Positions 51,566 to 60,855 of a stretch of 64,000 bases of DNA are shown here, in pieces. A program made the translations under genes and the position numbers. The stretch's first letter is position 1. Each line of letters begins with the position of its first letter. The notes beneath the pieces were generated by a model, which saw only the letters and a list, made by a program, of their open reading frames with translations, searched no databases and was not told the DNA's origin. The DNA comes from Caballeronia glathei (GTDB lineage Bacteria; Pseudomonadota; Gammaproteobacteria; Burkholderiales; Burkholderiaceae), in the NCBI RefSeq assembly GCF_000698595.1, contig NZ_JFHC01000029.1, positions 1 through 64,000 of the forward strand, in the 5' to 3' direction.

Positions 51566-52831
51566 TCAGCTCGCAGCGTCGGTGTTCACCCAGCGATTCA
51601 ACCCGGCGCAAACGAGCAGCAGGCACGCCGTCACGAAGAACACCGCGCGCAAGCTGACATGCGCGCCGATTTGCCCGCCGATCAACGGACCGATGACCTG
51701 CCCGCTGAACTGAGCCGACTGAAGATAGCCCAGGGTCTTGCCGGAATTGTGATCGGAGACGGCGTGCCGGACCTCCTTGGCAATCGATGGAAGCAGTCCC
51801 GCGAGGGTCATGCCCATCAGGCCACGAAGAATGGCGAGGTGCCACCATTCGGTGACGAACGCCTGCGGCACCAGCATCACGCCGGTCGCGACCAGGCAGC
51901 CGATGATCACTTTCGGGGTTCCGATGCGATCGGCGAGCGCGCCGAGACGAGGGGCGGTCAGCATGCTGCCGAACGCCGATGCCGCCATCACGATGCCCGC
52001 CATGCGCGCGACGTGGTCGTCCGGCACGCCGAGCTGGCCGATATAGACGGTGATGATCGGCTCGATCGACATGTTCGCGAGCAGCACCATCATGGCCGTC
52101 AGCAGCAATACGAGGATCACGGCACGATTCATCGTGGAAGGCGATGCCGCGCCGGCGTCGCTGCCTTTCTTCACGTCGGTGGTGCGATCGAAGTCCTCGC
52201 GCACGACCAGTATGGTCAGCAGCGCCGCCACCGCGATGATCGCTCCGCCCACGAAGAATGTGCCGCGGATGCCGACCCATGTCGGCAGGAAACCGCCCAC
52301 AAGCGGTCCCACGAGATTGCCGGCGAGGGCGCCTGTCGACAGCACGCCGAGCGCCCAGCCCGAGCGCTCGCGCGGCACCTGCGTCCCGACCATCACGATC
52401 GACGCGGACGCGTAACCGCCGATCAATCCCGCGAGCAGCCGCAGCGCCACGAGTTCGGTCAGGTTGTGCGCGAGCCCGATCAGCGACATCACGACGGCCA
52501 TGCCGACCGCGGCGCGGACCAGCATGGGCTTGCGTCCGTACCGGTCGGCAAGGCGCCCCCACAAAGGCGCGGTAATCGCGGTGCCGAAGAACGTGGCACC
52601 GAATGCAACGCCGGACCACTGCACGACCGCCGAAGGCGTGCTCACGCCCAGTTGCTGCACGTACAGCGGCAGGAACGGCAGCAGCATGCTGAGACTCAGC
52701 AGCGTCGAAAACGAGCCGATTACGCAGACGAAAAGATTGCGCCGCCAGTACGGTGCATTGCGCTCCGTATAGCTGAGCATCGGAGCGTGGCCGGCCGGCG
52801 GCATGAGCGAACTGGCTGCTTGCTGATTCAT
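51566..52831 (-). CDS. MFS transporter, multidrug-type (DHA1-like)
   Basis: The 421-residue protein has 12 predicted helices. Motif A appears in both halves (GRLADRYGRKPMLV and ALADRIGTPKV), as in drug:H+ antiporters. ATG 52831 follows AGAGG. It is divergent from a LysR gene with a palindrome between them, suggesting that regulator controls efflux. Substrate unknown. Confidence 0.88.
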   Translation of the reverse strand: MNQQAASSLMPPAGHAPMLSYTERNAPYWRRNLFVCVIGSFSTLLSLSMLLPFLPLYVQQLGVSTPSAVVQWSGVAFGATFFGTAITAPLWGRLADRYGRKPMLVRAAVGMAVVMSLIGLAHNLTELVALRLLAGLIGGYASASIVMVGTQVPRERSGWALGVLSTGALAGNLVGPLVGGFLPTWVGIRGTFFVGGAIIAVAALLTILVVREDFDRTTDVKKGSDAGAASPSTMNRAVILVLLLTAMMVLLANMSIEPIITVYIGQLGVPDDHVARMAGIVMAASAFGSMLTAPRLGALADRIGTPKVIIGCLVATGVMLVPQAFVTEWWHLAILRGLMGMTLAGLLPSIAKEVRHAVSDHNSGKTLGYLQSAQFSGQVIGPLIGGQIGAHVSLRAVFFVTACLLLVCAGLNRWVNTDAAS

Positions 52832-52931
52832 GTGAACCTCTACCGTTCGATTGGGCGGTGGGCGAATGGCCCCGAGCATTTACGCCGCTCCGGGCTGCCA
52901 CCGCGAAAAGCAATGGATGATTTGCATAATA

Positions 52932-52944
52932 TCTCAATTTGAGA
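52932..52944. promoter_or_regulatory. LysR-type palindrome between MFS and LysR genes
   Basis: TCTCAATTTGAGA has 6-bp arms around a central T. It sits in the 149-base divergent region, 37 bases before the LysR GTG. It is a good candidate LysR binding site. Confidence 0.5.
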
Positions 52945-52980
52945 ATAGAATGCATATAACGTTCTTTAAGGGAGATTGTC

Positions 52981-53907
52981 GTGGATCATACGACGCTCGA
53001 CATTTTTCGTGTCGTGGCCGCGGAGCTGAGCGTGACGCGGGCCGCGAAGCGGCTTGGCCGCGTGCAGTCGAACGTGACCACGCGAATCCAGCAACTCGAG
53101 GAAGAACTGGGGGTGGCGCTGTTTCGGCGCGATGGCAACCGCCTGACGCTGAGCGCCGAAGGGGAACGCTTTCTCGGCTACGCGAGCCGCATGCTTGCGC
53201 TCGCCGACGAAGCGCGACAGGTGCTCAAGCCCGGCGAACCCTCGGGCACGCTCAGGATCGGCAGCATGGAGAGCACCGCTGCGGCTCGTTTGCCGGGACC
53301 GCTTGCGGCACTTCACGTCGAGTACCCCGAGGTTCAACTCAGGATTTCGACGGCGCCTTCACGACAGTTGCTGGAACAGGTTCGCAGCGGACAGATCGAT
53401 TGCGCGTTCGCGGCGCTGCCGCCGTGCGGCGACATGGCGTCGGCGGCGGATCTGGAGGCAGCAGGTCTTCACGGCGAACCGGCATTTCGCGAGGAGATCC
53501 TGCTCGTGCTGCCGCCCGGGCATGCCGATGTGCGACGTGGCGCCGATGTTGCCGTGCGTTCGCTTGCTGCGTTCGAACAGGGCTGCAGTTACCGTGTGCT
53601 TGCCGAAGAATGGTTCGGGCGGGATGCGCCGCCGCTCGACATTCAGGAGGTCGGCTCGTACCACAGCATGCTCGCATGCGTGGCGGCGGGCGGGTGCGTG
53701 TCCCTCGTGCCGCGAAGCGTGCTCGACCTGCTGCGCGAGCCGCCGGCGTTGCGCACCCATGTGGTAGCCACCGTGGATACGTGGCTCGTGCATCGCAGCG
53801 GATACCAGACGGCAGCGTTCGATGCGCTGAAAAAAGCGCTCGCGCCATTCATGTCGAAGGTGTCGAAGATGCCGAAGCAGCACGCGACGAAGGGAAGATT
53901 GAAATGA
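52981..53907 (+). CDS. LysR family transcriptional regulator
   Basis: The 308-residue protein has a winged helix at about 3-60 (VTRAAKRLGRVQSNVTTRIQQLE) and a type 2 periplasmic-binding effector domain. Its pattern resembles the PenR/PerR-type LysR group acting on adjacent transporters. The GTG start has GGGAG six bases before it. A short Lys/Gln-rich tail follows the effector domain. It probably regulates the divergent MFS gene. Confidence 0.9.
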   Translation: MDHTTLDIFRVVAAELSVTRAAKRLGRVQSNVTTRIQQLEEELGVALFRRDGNRLTLSAEGERFLGYASRMLALADEARQVLKPGEPSGTLRIGSMESTAAARLPGPLAALHVEYPEVQLRISTAPSRQLLEQVRSGQIDCAFAALPPCGDMASAADLEAAGLHGEPAFREEILLVLPPGHADVRRGADVAVRSLAAFEQGCSYRVLAEEWFGRDAPPLDIQEVGSYHSMLACVAAGGCVSLVPRSVLDLLREPPALRTHVVATVDTWLVHRSGYQTAAFDALKKALAPFMSKVSKMPKQHATKGRLK

Positions 53908-54061
53908 ACGCGTTGCCGCAGGTTTCACCGGCGGCCGGACCGGGTGGGGTGGTGCTGCTTCGCATAGGTTTGAAACGGTTCGGGGCAGTCTCGCGAGGGG
54001 ATACGACGGCCGTGTTAAAGCATTGAGGCGGCCGCCGGGATGGCGCCACTTCAAGGCGCGT

Positions 54062-55030
54062 TCACTGCTGCCAACGGGCCGTTGGCGGCACCTCGTCTCT
54101 CTGCAGCGCCCGGGCGGCGTCGGCAAGCTCGTGCTCCGCCTGCGCGTCGAAGTCTCCGATGAACACCAGCACGGGAGACTCGTCGGCCAGCGCCTGCTCG
54201 TCCTCGATCCGTGACAACGCCACGCGCCCTCCGACCGCATGGCAACTGTAGAGACCGCTGTCGTGGTCCAGCCGGACGATCCCCTTGGCGCGCAGCACGG
54301 TACCGGGCAAGGATTTGAGGAACGCCTTCAGTGCCGCCTTGCGCACGGGGCCGTCAAGCCGTACACAGACACTACGAAGGTTTAGCCGCCTCGGTATCTG
54401 CCAGGGCTTCAGCCGCAGTTCGTCACCGCGCGCAGGTGCGGCAACCGTTCCGAAGACGAGTTCCGGCGCGACGACGCCGTGGTCGGCGGCCACGATGAGC
54501 CGCGTGCGCGCGAGCGACGCGAGCTTGGCGAAGATCGGCGCATGCGCGGCCTCGGGCAGCAAATCGAGTTTGGTGACCGCCAAAACCGTGGCCGCCGCAA
54601 TCTGCTCGCGGGCCATGTCGCCGACTAGCGGATGCGCAAGCGTCGCGTCGAGCCCGCAGGCGTCGACCATCACGACGATTCCCTGCAGGCGAAAGTCCCG
54701 GCCGACCAAGCCGATCTGCGCGATGCGGCCCGGATCTGAAACGCCGCTTGCCTCGATCAGCAGCACGTCCGGCCGGGGCGACCTCGCGGCGACGCGCGTG
54801 AGTGCCTCCACCAGCGCACCGCCGATCGAGCAGCAGATGCAGCCGTTCTGGAGTTCGATCAGGTCGTCGCTCTGCGCGCGCACGAGCCGCGCGTCGATAT
54901 TGACCTCGCCGAAATCGTTGACCATCACGGCCACGCGCCGGCCGTGCGGCTGGGTCAGCAGCGCATTCAGCACGGTCGTCTTGCCGGCGCCGAGATAGCC
55001 ACCGAGGACGATCAGTTCGACCGGCGTCAT
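54062..55030 (-). CDS. CobW/COG0523 family GTPase metallochaperone
   Basis: The 322-residue G3E GTPase has P-loop GGYLGAGKTT at about 10-19, the metal site CICC at 64-67 (NGCICCSIGG), and VTKLD for guanine recognition. COG0523 proteins deliver Zn or other metals to client enzymes. The start overlaps the stop of an upstream metal-dependent amidohydrolase gene (ATGA), so that hydrolase is the likely client. The C-terminal CobW domain covers about 220-310. Confidence 0.9.
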   Translation of the reverse strand: MTPVELIVLGGYLGAGKTTVLNALLTQPHGRRVAVMVNDFGEVNIDARLVRAQSDDLIELQNGCICCSIGGALVEALTRVAARSPRPDVLLIEASGVSDPGRIAQIGLVGRDFRLQGIVVMVDACGLDATLAHPLVGDMAREQIAAATVLAVTKLDLLPEAAHAPIFAKLASLARTRLIVAADHGVVAPELVFGTVAAPARGDELRLKPWQIPRRLNLRSVCVRLDGPVRKAALKAFLKSLPGTVLRAKGIVRLDHDSGLYSCHAVGGRVALSRIEDEQALADESPVLVFIGDFDAQAEHELADAARALQRDEVPPTARWQQ

Positions 55031-56685
55031 TCGGGTGCCCGGAACGCCCGCCCGCCGAGCACGGTGCCCCAGATCCGCATGTCCTTCAGCCGTTCCGGCG
55101 CGCATTCCGACGGATCGTCCTCCAGCACGGCGAAATCGGCGAACTTGCCCGCTTCGATGCTGCCGACGACGTCGTCCATCTTCAGCGTGTAGGCGGCACC
55201 GAGTGTGATGGCGCGCAGCGCGTCGTCTACGGGGATGCATTCCTCCGCACCCAGCAGCCGTCCCGAAGCCGTCCGGCGCTGCACCGCGCACCAGGCCGTG
55301 AAGAGCGGGCTCAGTTGCGTGATGGGCGCGTCGGAATGAAACGCGAACGGAATGCCGAGCCGCAATGCCGAGCCGGCCGCGTCCATCCGGTTGGCCCGGT
55401 CGGGTCCCATTGTCTGCGTGTAGTGCGCGTCGCCCCAATAGTAGATGTGGTTCGAAAAGAAGTTCACGCAAAGGCCGAGCGTCCGGATGCGCCGCAGTTG
55501 CGCCGCGTCGGCCATCTGGCAGTGTTGCAGCGTATGCCGGTGGTCAGGGCGCGGCGAATCGGCCAGCAGTTTCTCCAGCGCGTCGAGTGCGACCCCGGTC
55601 GCCTCGTCGCCGTTCGTGTGGATGTGCAGTTGCAGTCCGGCTTCGTGAAATGGCGCCAGCAGGCCGGCGAGTTGATCCGGAGCGATCAGCCAGAGGCCGT
55701 TCGGCTGCCCGCCGAAATAGCCGGGCCACTTCACACGTGCCGTGAATCCCTGAATGGAACCGTCGACGATGAACTTCACCGGTCCGAAGCGCAGCTTGTC
55801 CGAGTTGGCCGACATCGCGGCGCGGAGCGCTTCCGGTCCGCACGACGGACTGCGTTGCGGCGCCAGCGCCGGCACGATGCGAACCGGGTAGTCGGGGTCC
55901 GCGGTGACAGTGCGAAGCGTCTCGTTGCCGAGCTGCGAGAGGTCGTTGACGAGGTCCGTGGCCGTCGTCACCCCCGCCAGTTGCGCGACGCGCCCGAAGC
56001 TCCAGATCGCTCGCGGGTTCTCGCTCGCTGCAATCGACAATTTCCCGCCGATGACCTGATACACGGGGAACATCGCCGCGAACTCCTGCAACTCGCCCGT
56101 CGGGCGGCCGTGTTCGTCCAGCACGATTCCGTCGATATCCGTATCTTCGTCGATGCCAGCCAGTCTCAACATCGCGCCGTTCACGTTCATCAGGTGCACG
56201 CTCGCATGGAGCACGGCGATCGGCCGCTTCGCCGACACCGAATCCAGCTCGTGCACGGTCAGCCGTTGCGTGCCGAACAGGATCGGGTCGAAGCCCCAGG
56301 CCAGCAAGGGCGCCCGGTCGTCATCGATGCGCCGCTCGGCCTCGCGCAGCCGGTCGAGCACGTCCGCGAGCGACGTCAGCCCGCGCCACAGCTTTCCGTC
56401 GGGGCCGCGCCGGTCGTAATAACCGACGTAGACCGCGTCCCACATGGCGCCTTCCATCAGGTGGCAGTGGCCTTCGACGAGGCCGGGCATCAGCACCTTG
56501 TCGCGAAAGGTCTCGTCGATCGCGCAGCCGCCCCAGGTCTGAACGTCCTCGGCGTTGCCGACGGCCAGGATGCGGCCGTCGCGCACCGCAACGTGCGTGG
56601 CGCGCGGCTGGGCCGGGTTCATCGTCAGGATGCGGCGAGCAACGAAGACGGTGGTCGTGGCGTGGGCAGGTTGTGCGGGTGACAT
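55027..56685 (-). CDS. YtcJ-type amidohydrolase (Amidohydro_3)
   Basis: The 552-residue metal-dependent hydrolase has the HxH motif GLVEGHCHLMEG at about 69-80, THTNGDEATGVALDALEKLL-type helix with a metal His near residue 365, and HSDAPITQLSPL near 460. Close relatives include N-substituted formamide deformylase and many unknown members. ATG 56685 has AGGAG. It is preceded by a sodium/solute symporter gene 29 bases upstream and overlapped by a CobW gene, giving an uptake, hydrolysis and metallation set. Confidence 0.87.
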   Translation of the reverse strand: MSPAQPAHATTTVFVARRILTMNPAQPRATHVAVRDGRILAVGNAEDVQTWGGCAIDETFRDKVLMPGLVEGHCHLMEGAMWDAVYVGYYDRRGPDGKLWRGLTSLADVLDRLREAERRIDDDRAPLLAWGFDPILFGTQRLTVHELDSVSAKRPIAVLHASVHLMNVNGAMLRLAGIDEDTDIDGIVLDEHGRPTGELQEFAAMFPVYQVIGGKLSIAASENPRAIWSFGRVAQLAGVTTATDLVNDLSQLGNETLRTVTADPDYPVRIVPALAPQRSPSCGPEALRAAMSANSDKLRFGPVKFIVDGSIQGFTARVKWPGYFGGQPNGLWLIAPDQLAGLLAPFHEAGLQLHIHTNGDEATGVALDALEKLLADSPRPDHRHTLQHCQMADAAQLRRIRTLGLCVNFFSNHIYYWGDAHYTQTMGPDRANRMDAAGSALRLGIPFAFHSDAPITQLSPLFTAWCAVQRRTASGRLLGAEECIPVDDALRAITLGAAYTLKMDDVVGSIEAGKFADFAVLEDDPSECAPERLKDMRIWGTVLGGRAFRAPE

Positions 56686-56714
56686 GGTTCTCCTGTTGAT
56701 GACAGCTGCTGGAT

Positions 56715-58100
56715 TCAGGATACGCGGACGGCCTTCGGCGACCGGATCACGGTATTGAACACGCCGATCGTGGCGAGATTGACGCCGAGGCAAACGAGGC
56801 CCAGGTTGATGCCGCCGAAGTCGATGCCCTTCGTATAGAGGACGATCGCCAGCACTTGCCCCACCACGATGCCCAGCGCGACCGCGGCCGCCCGTACGCG
56901 CAGCTGGAACAGGATCACGAGCACGCCGGGCAGGAACTGCGTCACGCCGTAGTAAGTCGTATTGATCAGCGTCAGCATCAGGTTGGGCGTGAGCAGCGTC
57001 GTGACGATGGATGTCGCCAGGTACACCACGATCACCATTTTCGCGCCGCGCTTCTGCCGGCTTTCCGGCATGTTAGGCAGCAGGTTGCGCGCGACGATCG
57101 GACCGATGGCGAGACAGATGCCCGCCAGCACGAGCAGACCGGACAACGCCGCGCCGGCCGCCACCAGCCCCACGAGCCAGCCCGGCAGCAGGTTCACTAC
57201 CGCGGCGAAGAATGCGTCGTTCGGGCTCGCCAGCTTCAGGTTGGCGCTGATGGCGTAGTACGAGGCCACCACGAGGAACGGATACATCAGCATGTACAGC
57301 GGCATCGCCACCTGCGTGCGGCGGATGGTATTCGCGCTTTTCGCGGTAAAGAAGTTCTGCGCGGCGAACGGCATCATGTAGAAGCCGAGCGCCTGAAACA
57401 CGATCGTGCTCATCGAAAAATGCAGCTGCTCGGAGTTCATCGTGTTGCTTACGTGCTGGCTGGCAGCGTGGAATACGTCGTGCACGCCGTACTCCCACGT
57501 CACCGCTACGCCGGTGATCACGATCGCCACCACCATCAGGATGTCCTTGAGGATGGCGATGTAGGCTGAAGCCCGCACGCCGGAGATCGCGATATAGGTG
57601 AATGCGAGCGCAGCCGAGATGAGGATCAGGTGCAGCGGTTCGAAGTGCCAGCCGAGACCGCGCAATGCGGCGACCAGTCCCGTGAATTGCAGCTGGCCCC
57701 AGGGAATCAGGAACAGGATGGACGACACGGCAACCACCAGTTCGACGCCGCGGTGCCGATAGTGGCCCTTGAACAGGTCCGCGAGCGTGATTGCGTTATA
57801 GCGCTTGCCGGCTTGCCAGATCTTCGGTCCGAGGAAGTATCCGATGGGATACGCGAGGAGGATGTAGCCGAGGAACCAGATGCCGTAGGTCGGGCCCTTG
57901 GCGTAGATGCCGCCCGGAAAACCGACCATCGTGCCGATGCTGTAGATTTCACCGGCCGCGAGGAAGAAGACGAGCGCCGCGCCGAACTGCCGCGACGCGA
58001 CGAAGAAGTCATGCACGCTTTGCGTCCCGCGTCCCTTGCCGGAGCGAATGGCGAGATAGAGCGAAAAGGCGATGAATCCGAGGAAGACAATGGTGGACAT
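56715..58100 (-). CDS. Sodium:solute symporter family (SSF) transporter
   Basis: The 461-residue protein has about 12-13 helices with SSF patterns: FFVASRQFGAALVFFLAAGEIYS split near residues 30-52, and the region VTQFLPGVLVILF late in the protein. It is followed by the amidohydrolase and preceded by a DUF3311 gene, a pairing common for SSF transporters. ATG 58100 has GGGAG upstream. Substrate unknown; the hydrolase suggests an amide or cyclic compound. Confidence 0.88.
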   Translation of the reverse strand: MSTIVFLGFIAFSLYLAIRSGKGRGTQSVHDFFVASRQFGAALVFFLAAGEIYSIGTMVGFPGGIYAKGPTYGIWFLGYILLAYPIGYFLGPKIWQAGKRYNAITLADLFKGHYRHRGVELVVAVSSILFLIPWGQLQFTGLVAALRGLGWHFEPLHLILISAALAFTYIAISGVRASAYIAILKDILMVVAIVITGVAVTWEYGVHDVFHAASQHVSNTMNSEQLHFSMSTIVFQALGFYMMPFAAQNFFTAKSANTIRRTQVAMPLYMLMYPFLVVASYYAISANLKLASPNDAFFAAVVNLLPGWLVGLVAAGAALSGLLVLAGICLAIGPIVARNLLPNMPESRQKRGAKMVIVVYLATSIVTTLLTPNLMLTLINTTYYGVTQFLPGVLVILFQLRVRAAAVALGIVVGQVLAIVLYTKGIDFGGINLGLVCLGVNLATIGVFNTVIRSPKAVRVS

Positions 58101-58116
58101 GCAGGGGGCTCCCGGC

Positions 58117-58326
58117 TCAGGCGTTACGCGGATCGGAATCGGGCACGTGGCGGTCGAAGAAATGCCAGCAGACAAACAGGCATCCCGACGTCAGTACGAA
58201 CCAGAGGAAGATCCACGCGTAAAGCAGGGGAACGCCGAGGATGTAGGCATCCTTCGTGGCGATCCAGGGCAGGAGCCCGATCACGCCGACATAGGGAATG
58301 CCCAGGCCGATCAGATATCTCAGCAT
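58117..58326 (-). CDS. DUF3311 small membrane protein
   Basis: The 69-residue protein has two membrane helices (IGLGIPYVGVIGLLPWIA and LLYAWIFLWFVLTSGCLF). DUF3311 proteins are encoded just before SSF symporters and are probably accessory subunits, as YjcH-like proteins are for ActP. ATG 58326 has TGGAG seven bases upstream. The symporter starts 16 bases after its stop. First gene of the four-gene operon. Confidence 0.85.
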   Translation of the reverse strand: MLRYLIGLGIPYVGVIGLLPWIATKDAYILGVPLLYAWIFLWFVLTSGCLFVCWHFFDRHVPDSDPRNA

Positions 58327-59041
58327 TGTCGTCTCCAGACTGTGTGCGCCCGCTCGGCAGGGTGCCGGCAAGTCTGGAGACAGTATCGGTGGAGCGGCAA
58401 GCCCGCGTTAGTGCCAGATTGGCGCGATCGATAGCGCCAGATGGACGGGTCCTGCTCACCCGGAGAACGGGTTCAGCAGGTGGGCGCGCACAATCTGCGC
58501 CAAGAATGCAGGCGATCTTCGGAGTGCCATGAAGTGTCCGAGCCGACGACTGCGCCGAGACTCCTGTAGTCGTCAGCCATCGTTGAGGGTGCTCGTGCCG
58601 ACGAGCTCCGTTATTTCGCTTTGAACCGCAGCGAATTGCGCGGAAAGCTGCGCCACCAAAAGTTGCGCTTGGGTGTTCACGGGTGTTTTCCGGGCCTCGG
58701 CCACCGCGGCCGTCAACTGGTTCCCGATCGTCTTCTGCAGTTATTGCAGCCGCAGAACGGCCGCCATGTCCGATGTACCTGGCTGGGTGGTTGCTCTGCT
58801 GCTATCCAGCGAAATCGACGAAGACACGGTACGTCCCGAAGATTGTTCTTTTGTAAGGGGCAGATCCTGTCGCGATCTGGCGCTCGACGCTCGCTCGTCG
58901 ATACACGGCGCGGATAAACACCGGTCCGAGGTTTCGCGGCAATGAAGCCGCAGGCCTAAAGGTTTGGCATTTCCTGCCGTAAACACACCGAGTGGCGGCT
59001 ACTGAGCGGCCGGACAGTCATCGTTACAGTGCGGCCACCGT
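58327..59041. other. Long intergenic region with one decayed small gene
   Basis: Apart from the disrupted frame at 58573-58827 no gene is seen in these 715 bases. The left end must hold the promoter of the DUF3311 operon, and the right end that of the diguanylate cyclase gene. Frames elsewhere lack start sites and family features. Confidence 0.5.
58573..58827 (-). pseudogene. Small helical protein gene interrupted by an in-frame stop
   Basis: Reading the minus strand from GTG 58827 gives SSSISLDSSRATTQPGTSD, then MAAVLRLQ, a TAA at 58741-58743, and in the same frame LQKTIGNQLTAAVAEARKT and VNTQAQLLVAQLSAQFAAVQ to TGA 58573. The two parts together make an 84-residue, Ser-rich then Gln/Ala-rich helical protein that looks genuinely coding, in the style of small FlxA-like proteins. 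A single base change would explain the stop. Restart after the stop at a TTG is possible. Identity not recognised. Confidence 0.4.
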
Positions 59042-60628
59042 ATGCCAGGCAAGGCGTCAATCCTCGATTCGATTCTGGCCACGCCGGCTACCGAGGACGG
59101 CCGCATTACGGTTGCCATTCGCTCGTCACTGCTCTCGACACTCTTCGAGGACAGCCGTCCTCTCTTCATGTCAGGCGTAGCCAGCGTGTTCGTGGCGCTC
59201 GCCGCGGCCATGCGCCTGCAGCAGACCTGGGCCATCGTATGGCTCGCATTGGACATCTCCATCCTCGCGGCACGGCTCGGCGTGGTTTATCTCTATCGCG
59301 TACAGAGCCGGCCGGCAACGCTCCATCCCGCCCCCTGGGCTGCGCGCTACACGCCTTTCGGGCTGCTGGCGTGCCTGCTGCTGGGTGTCGGCACCATGGC
59401 CTGCGTGATGTCGGGCGACCACGCGCTTGCGTCGCTCGCCGTGATGGTGACGGCCGGAATTCTGGGCGGCATCGCCTCAAGAAACGCCGCCTTGCCGTGC
59501 CTCGCCATCACACAGGTTTGCCTGGGTGCGGTGCCAATCGGATTCGGGGCAGTCTTGCGGGCCGACACGGACTACTGGATTCTCGTGCCGCCGCTCATCA
59601 TGTATGTCGCCGCAATGGTATCGGTTGTGCGCCGGCACTACGGCGGGCTGGTTGCCCTCATGACGGCGGAACAAGGTCACGCAGAGCTGGCCGCCCGATT
59701 CGATGCCGCCCTCGCACACATGCCTCACGGGCTGTGTACCATCGACGAGGCCGGGAAAGTGGTGATTGCGAACAGGAAAGCCGCAGAACTGTTCGGCGCA
59801 ACGGTCGAAATGCTCAGACTCAACGTTCCGTTGCCGGAATTCATCGGTTACGTGGGCCTGGCGAAGTTCGGAGAAGCGCTGAGGACCCAGCTCGTCGAGC
59901 GATGCACCGAATGGCTGGCGCAAGAACGCGCGCCGCTCGACCTGAAGCTCGTGGATGGCCGGCATCTCGAGATGACCAGAAACCCCGTTCCGGATGGCAG
60001 TGAGGTCGTCATCATCGAGGACGTGACAGAGCGGAAGAAGTCCGAGGCGAAGATTCTTCACTGGGCGCATCACGATTCACTGACCGGGCTCGCCAACCGG
60101 CGGTACCTCGGCGATCATGCGGAGCGGTTGATGTCCGCCGCCGGAGCGAACCACGAACACAAGGTCGCCATCATGTACGTCGACCTGGACGGCTTCAAGA
60201 GCGTCAACGACAGCTTCGGCCACAATGCAGGGGACGAAGTGCTGAAGACGGTTGCGGACCGCCTGCGCAATGTGATGCGGCGCGGCGAACTGATTGCACG
60301 CCTTGGCGGCGACGAATTTGTGATTGTCGCCACCCATATGAGTAACCCGGTCGGTGCCAGGCTCGCGTGCCGCATCATTCAGGAGCTTGCCGCACCGTAT
60401 CTGCTCTCCTCGGGTGCCAGGGCCCAGGTCTGTGCGAGCGTCGGGATTGCACTGGCCGAGAAGGGCGAGAGATTCGAACAGGTCTTGAAACGGGCCGACA
60501 TCGCCCTGTACGACGCGAAGGCCGCCGGGAAGGGGATGGTGCGCTTTTCGATCGCGGGTCCTGACGCCGCACAGGGTCAAGGGTTCGATGACGCAAGAGC
60601 GTCAAACGACGAAGATATCTGCCACTGA
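59042..60628 (+). CDS. PAS-GGDEF diguanylate cyclase with membrane sensor
   Basis: The 528-residue protein should make cyclic di-GMP from GTP. Residues about 40-190 contain six membrane helices; about 215-320 form a PAS domain (AALAHMPHGLCTIDEAGKVV); the GGDEF domain fills about 350-515 with HDSLTGLANRR and the intact RLGGDEF near 422. The inhibitory site before it reads RRGE in place of RxxD, so product inhibition may be weak. The signal sensed is unknown. No good SD before ATG 59042. Confidence 0.92.
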   Translation: MPGKASILDSILATPATEDGRITVAIRSSLLSTLFEDSRPLFMSGVASVFVALAAAMRLQQTWAIVWLALDISILAARLGVVYLYRVQSRPATLHPAPWAARYTPFGLLACLLLGVGTMACVMSGDHALASLAVMVTAGILGGIASRNAALPCLAITQVCLGAVPIGFGAVLRADTDYWILVPPLIMYVAAMVSVVRRHYGGLVALMTAEQGHAELAARFDAALAHMPHGLCTIDEAGKVVIANRKAAELFGATVEMLRLNVPLPEFIGYVGLAKFGEALRTQLVERCTEWLAQERAPLDLKLVDGRHLEMTRNPVPDGSEVVIIEDVTERKKSEAKILHWAHHDSLTGLANRRYLGDHAERLMSAAGANHEHKVAIMYVDLDGFKSVNDSFGHNAGDEVLKTVADRLRNVMRRGELIARLGGDEFVIVATHMSNPVGARLACRIIQELAAPYLLSSGARAQVCASVGIALAEKGERFEQVLKRADIALYDAKAAGKGMVRFSIAGPDAAQGQGFDDARASNDEDICH

Positions 60629-60724
60629 TTTTTGACATCGATGTTCGAGTGACCGCCGCCGGCGGTGCGCTTCCTGATTCAATCCACGCCCCGAAATCCG
60701 GCGCTTCAGCCGTCGTCTCACTGA

Positions 60725-60745
60725 TGATGATGACACGCATCATCA
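60725..60745. promoter_or_regulatory. Hairpin or dyad after the diguanylate cyclase gene
   Basis: TGATGATG and CATCATCA form a perfect 8-bp dyad around ACACG in the 227-base gap. It may terminate the upstream gene (CATTTTAC follows) or serve as an operator for the DUF485-actP operon. Confidence 0.4.
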
Positions 60746-60855
60746 AACATCATTTTACTTGATCCGCTAGCGCTCCTATCGTTCAGAAAACAGGGAAGAG
60801 CGTATCGAGCAGCCCTCCAAATACGCCCACTTCATAACGAGACACAGGAGACACC

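Noticed and set aside
51437..52942. A 501-codon plus-strand open frame across the MFS gene
   Set aside because: It is antisense to a recognised 12-helix transporter and rich in His, Arg and Gln without motifs.
52851..54026. A 391-codon plus-strand frame overlapping the LysR gene
   Set aside because: The LysR frame has clear domain matches and a ribosome site; the alternative frame is Arg-rich shadow sequence.
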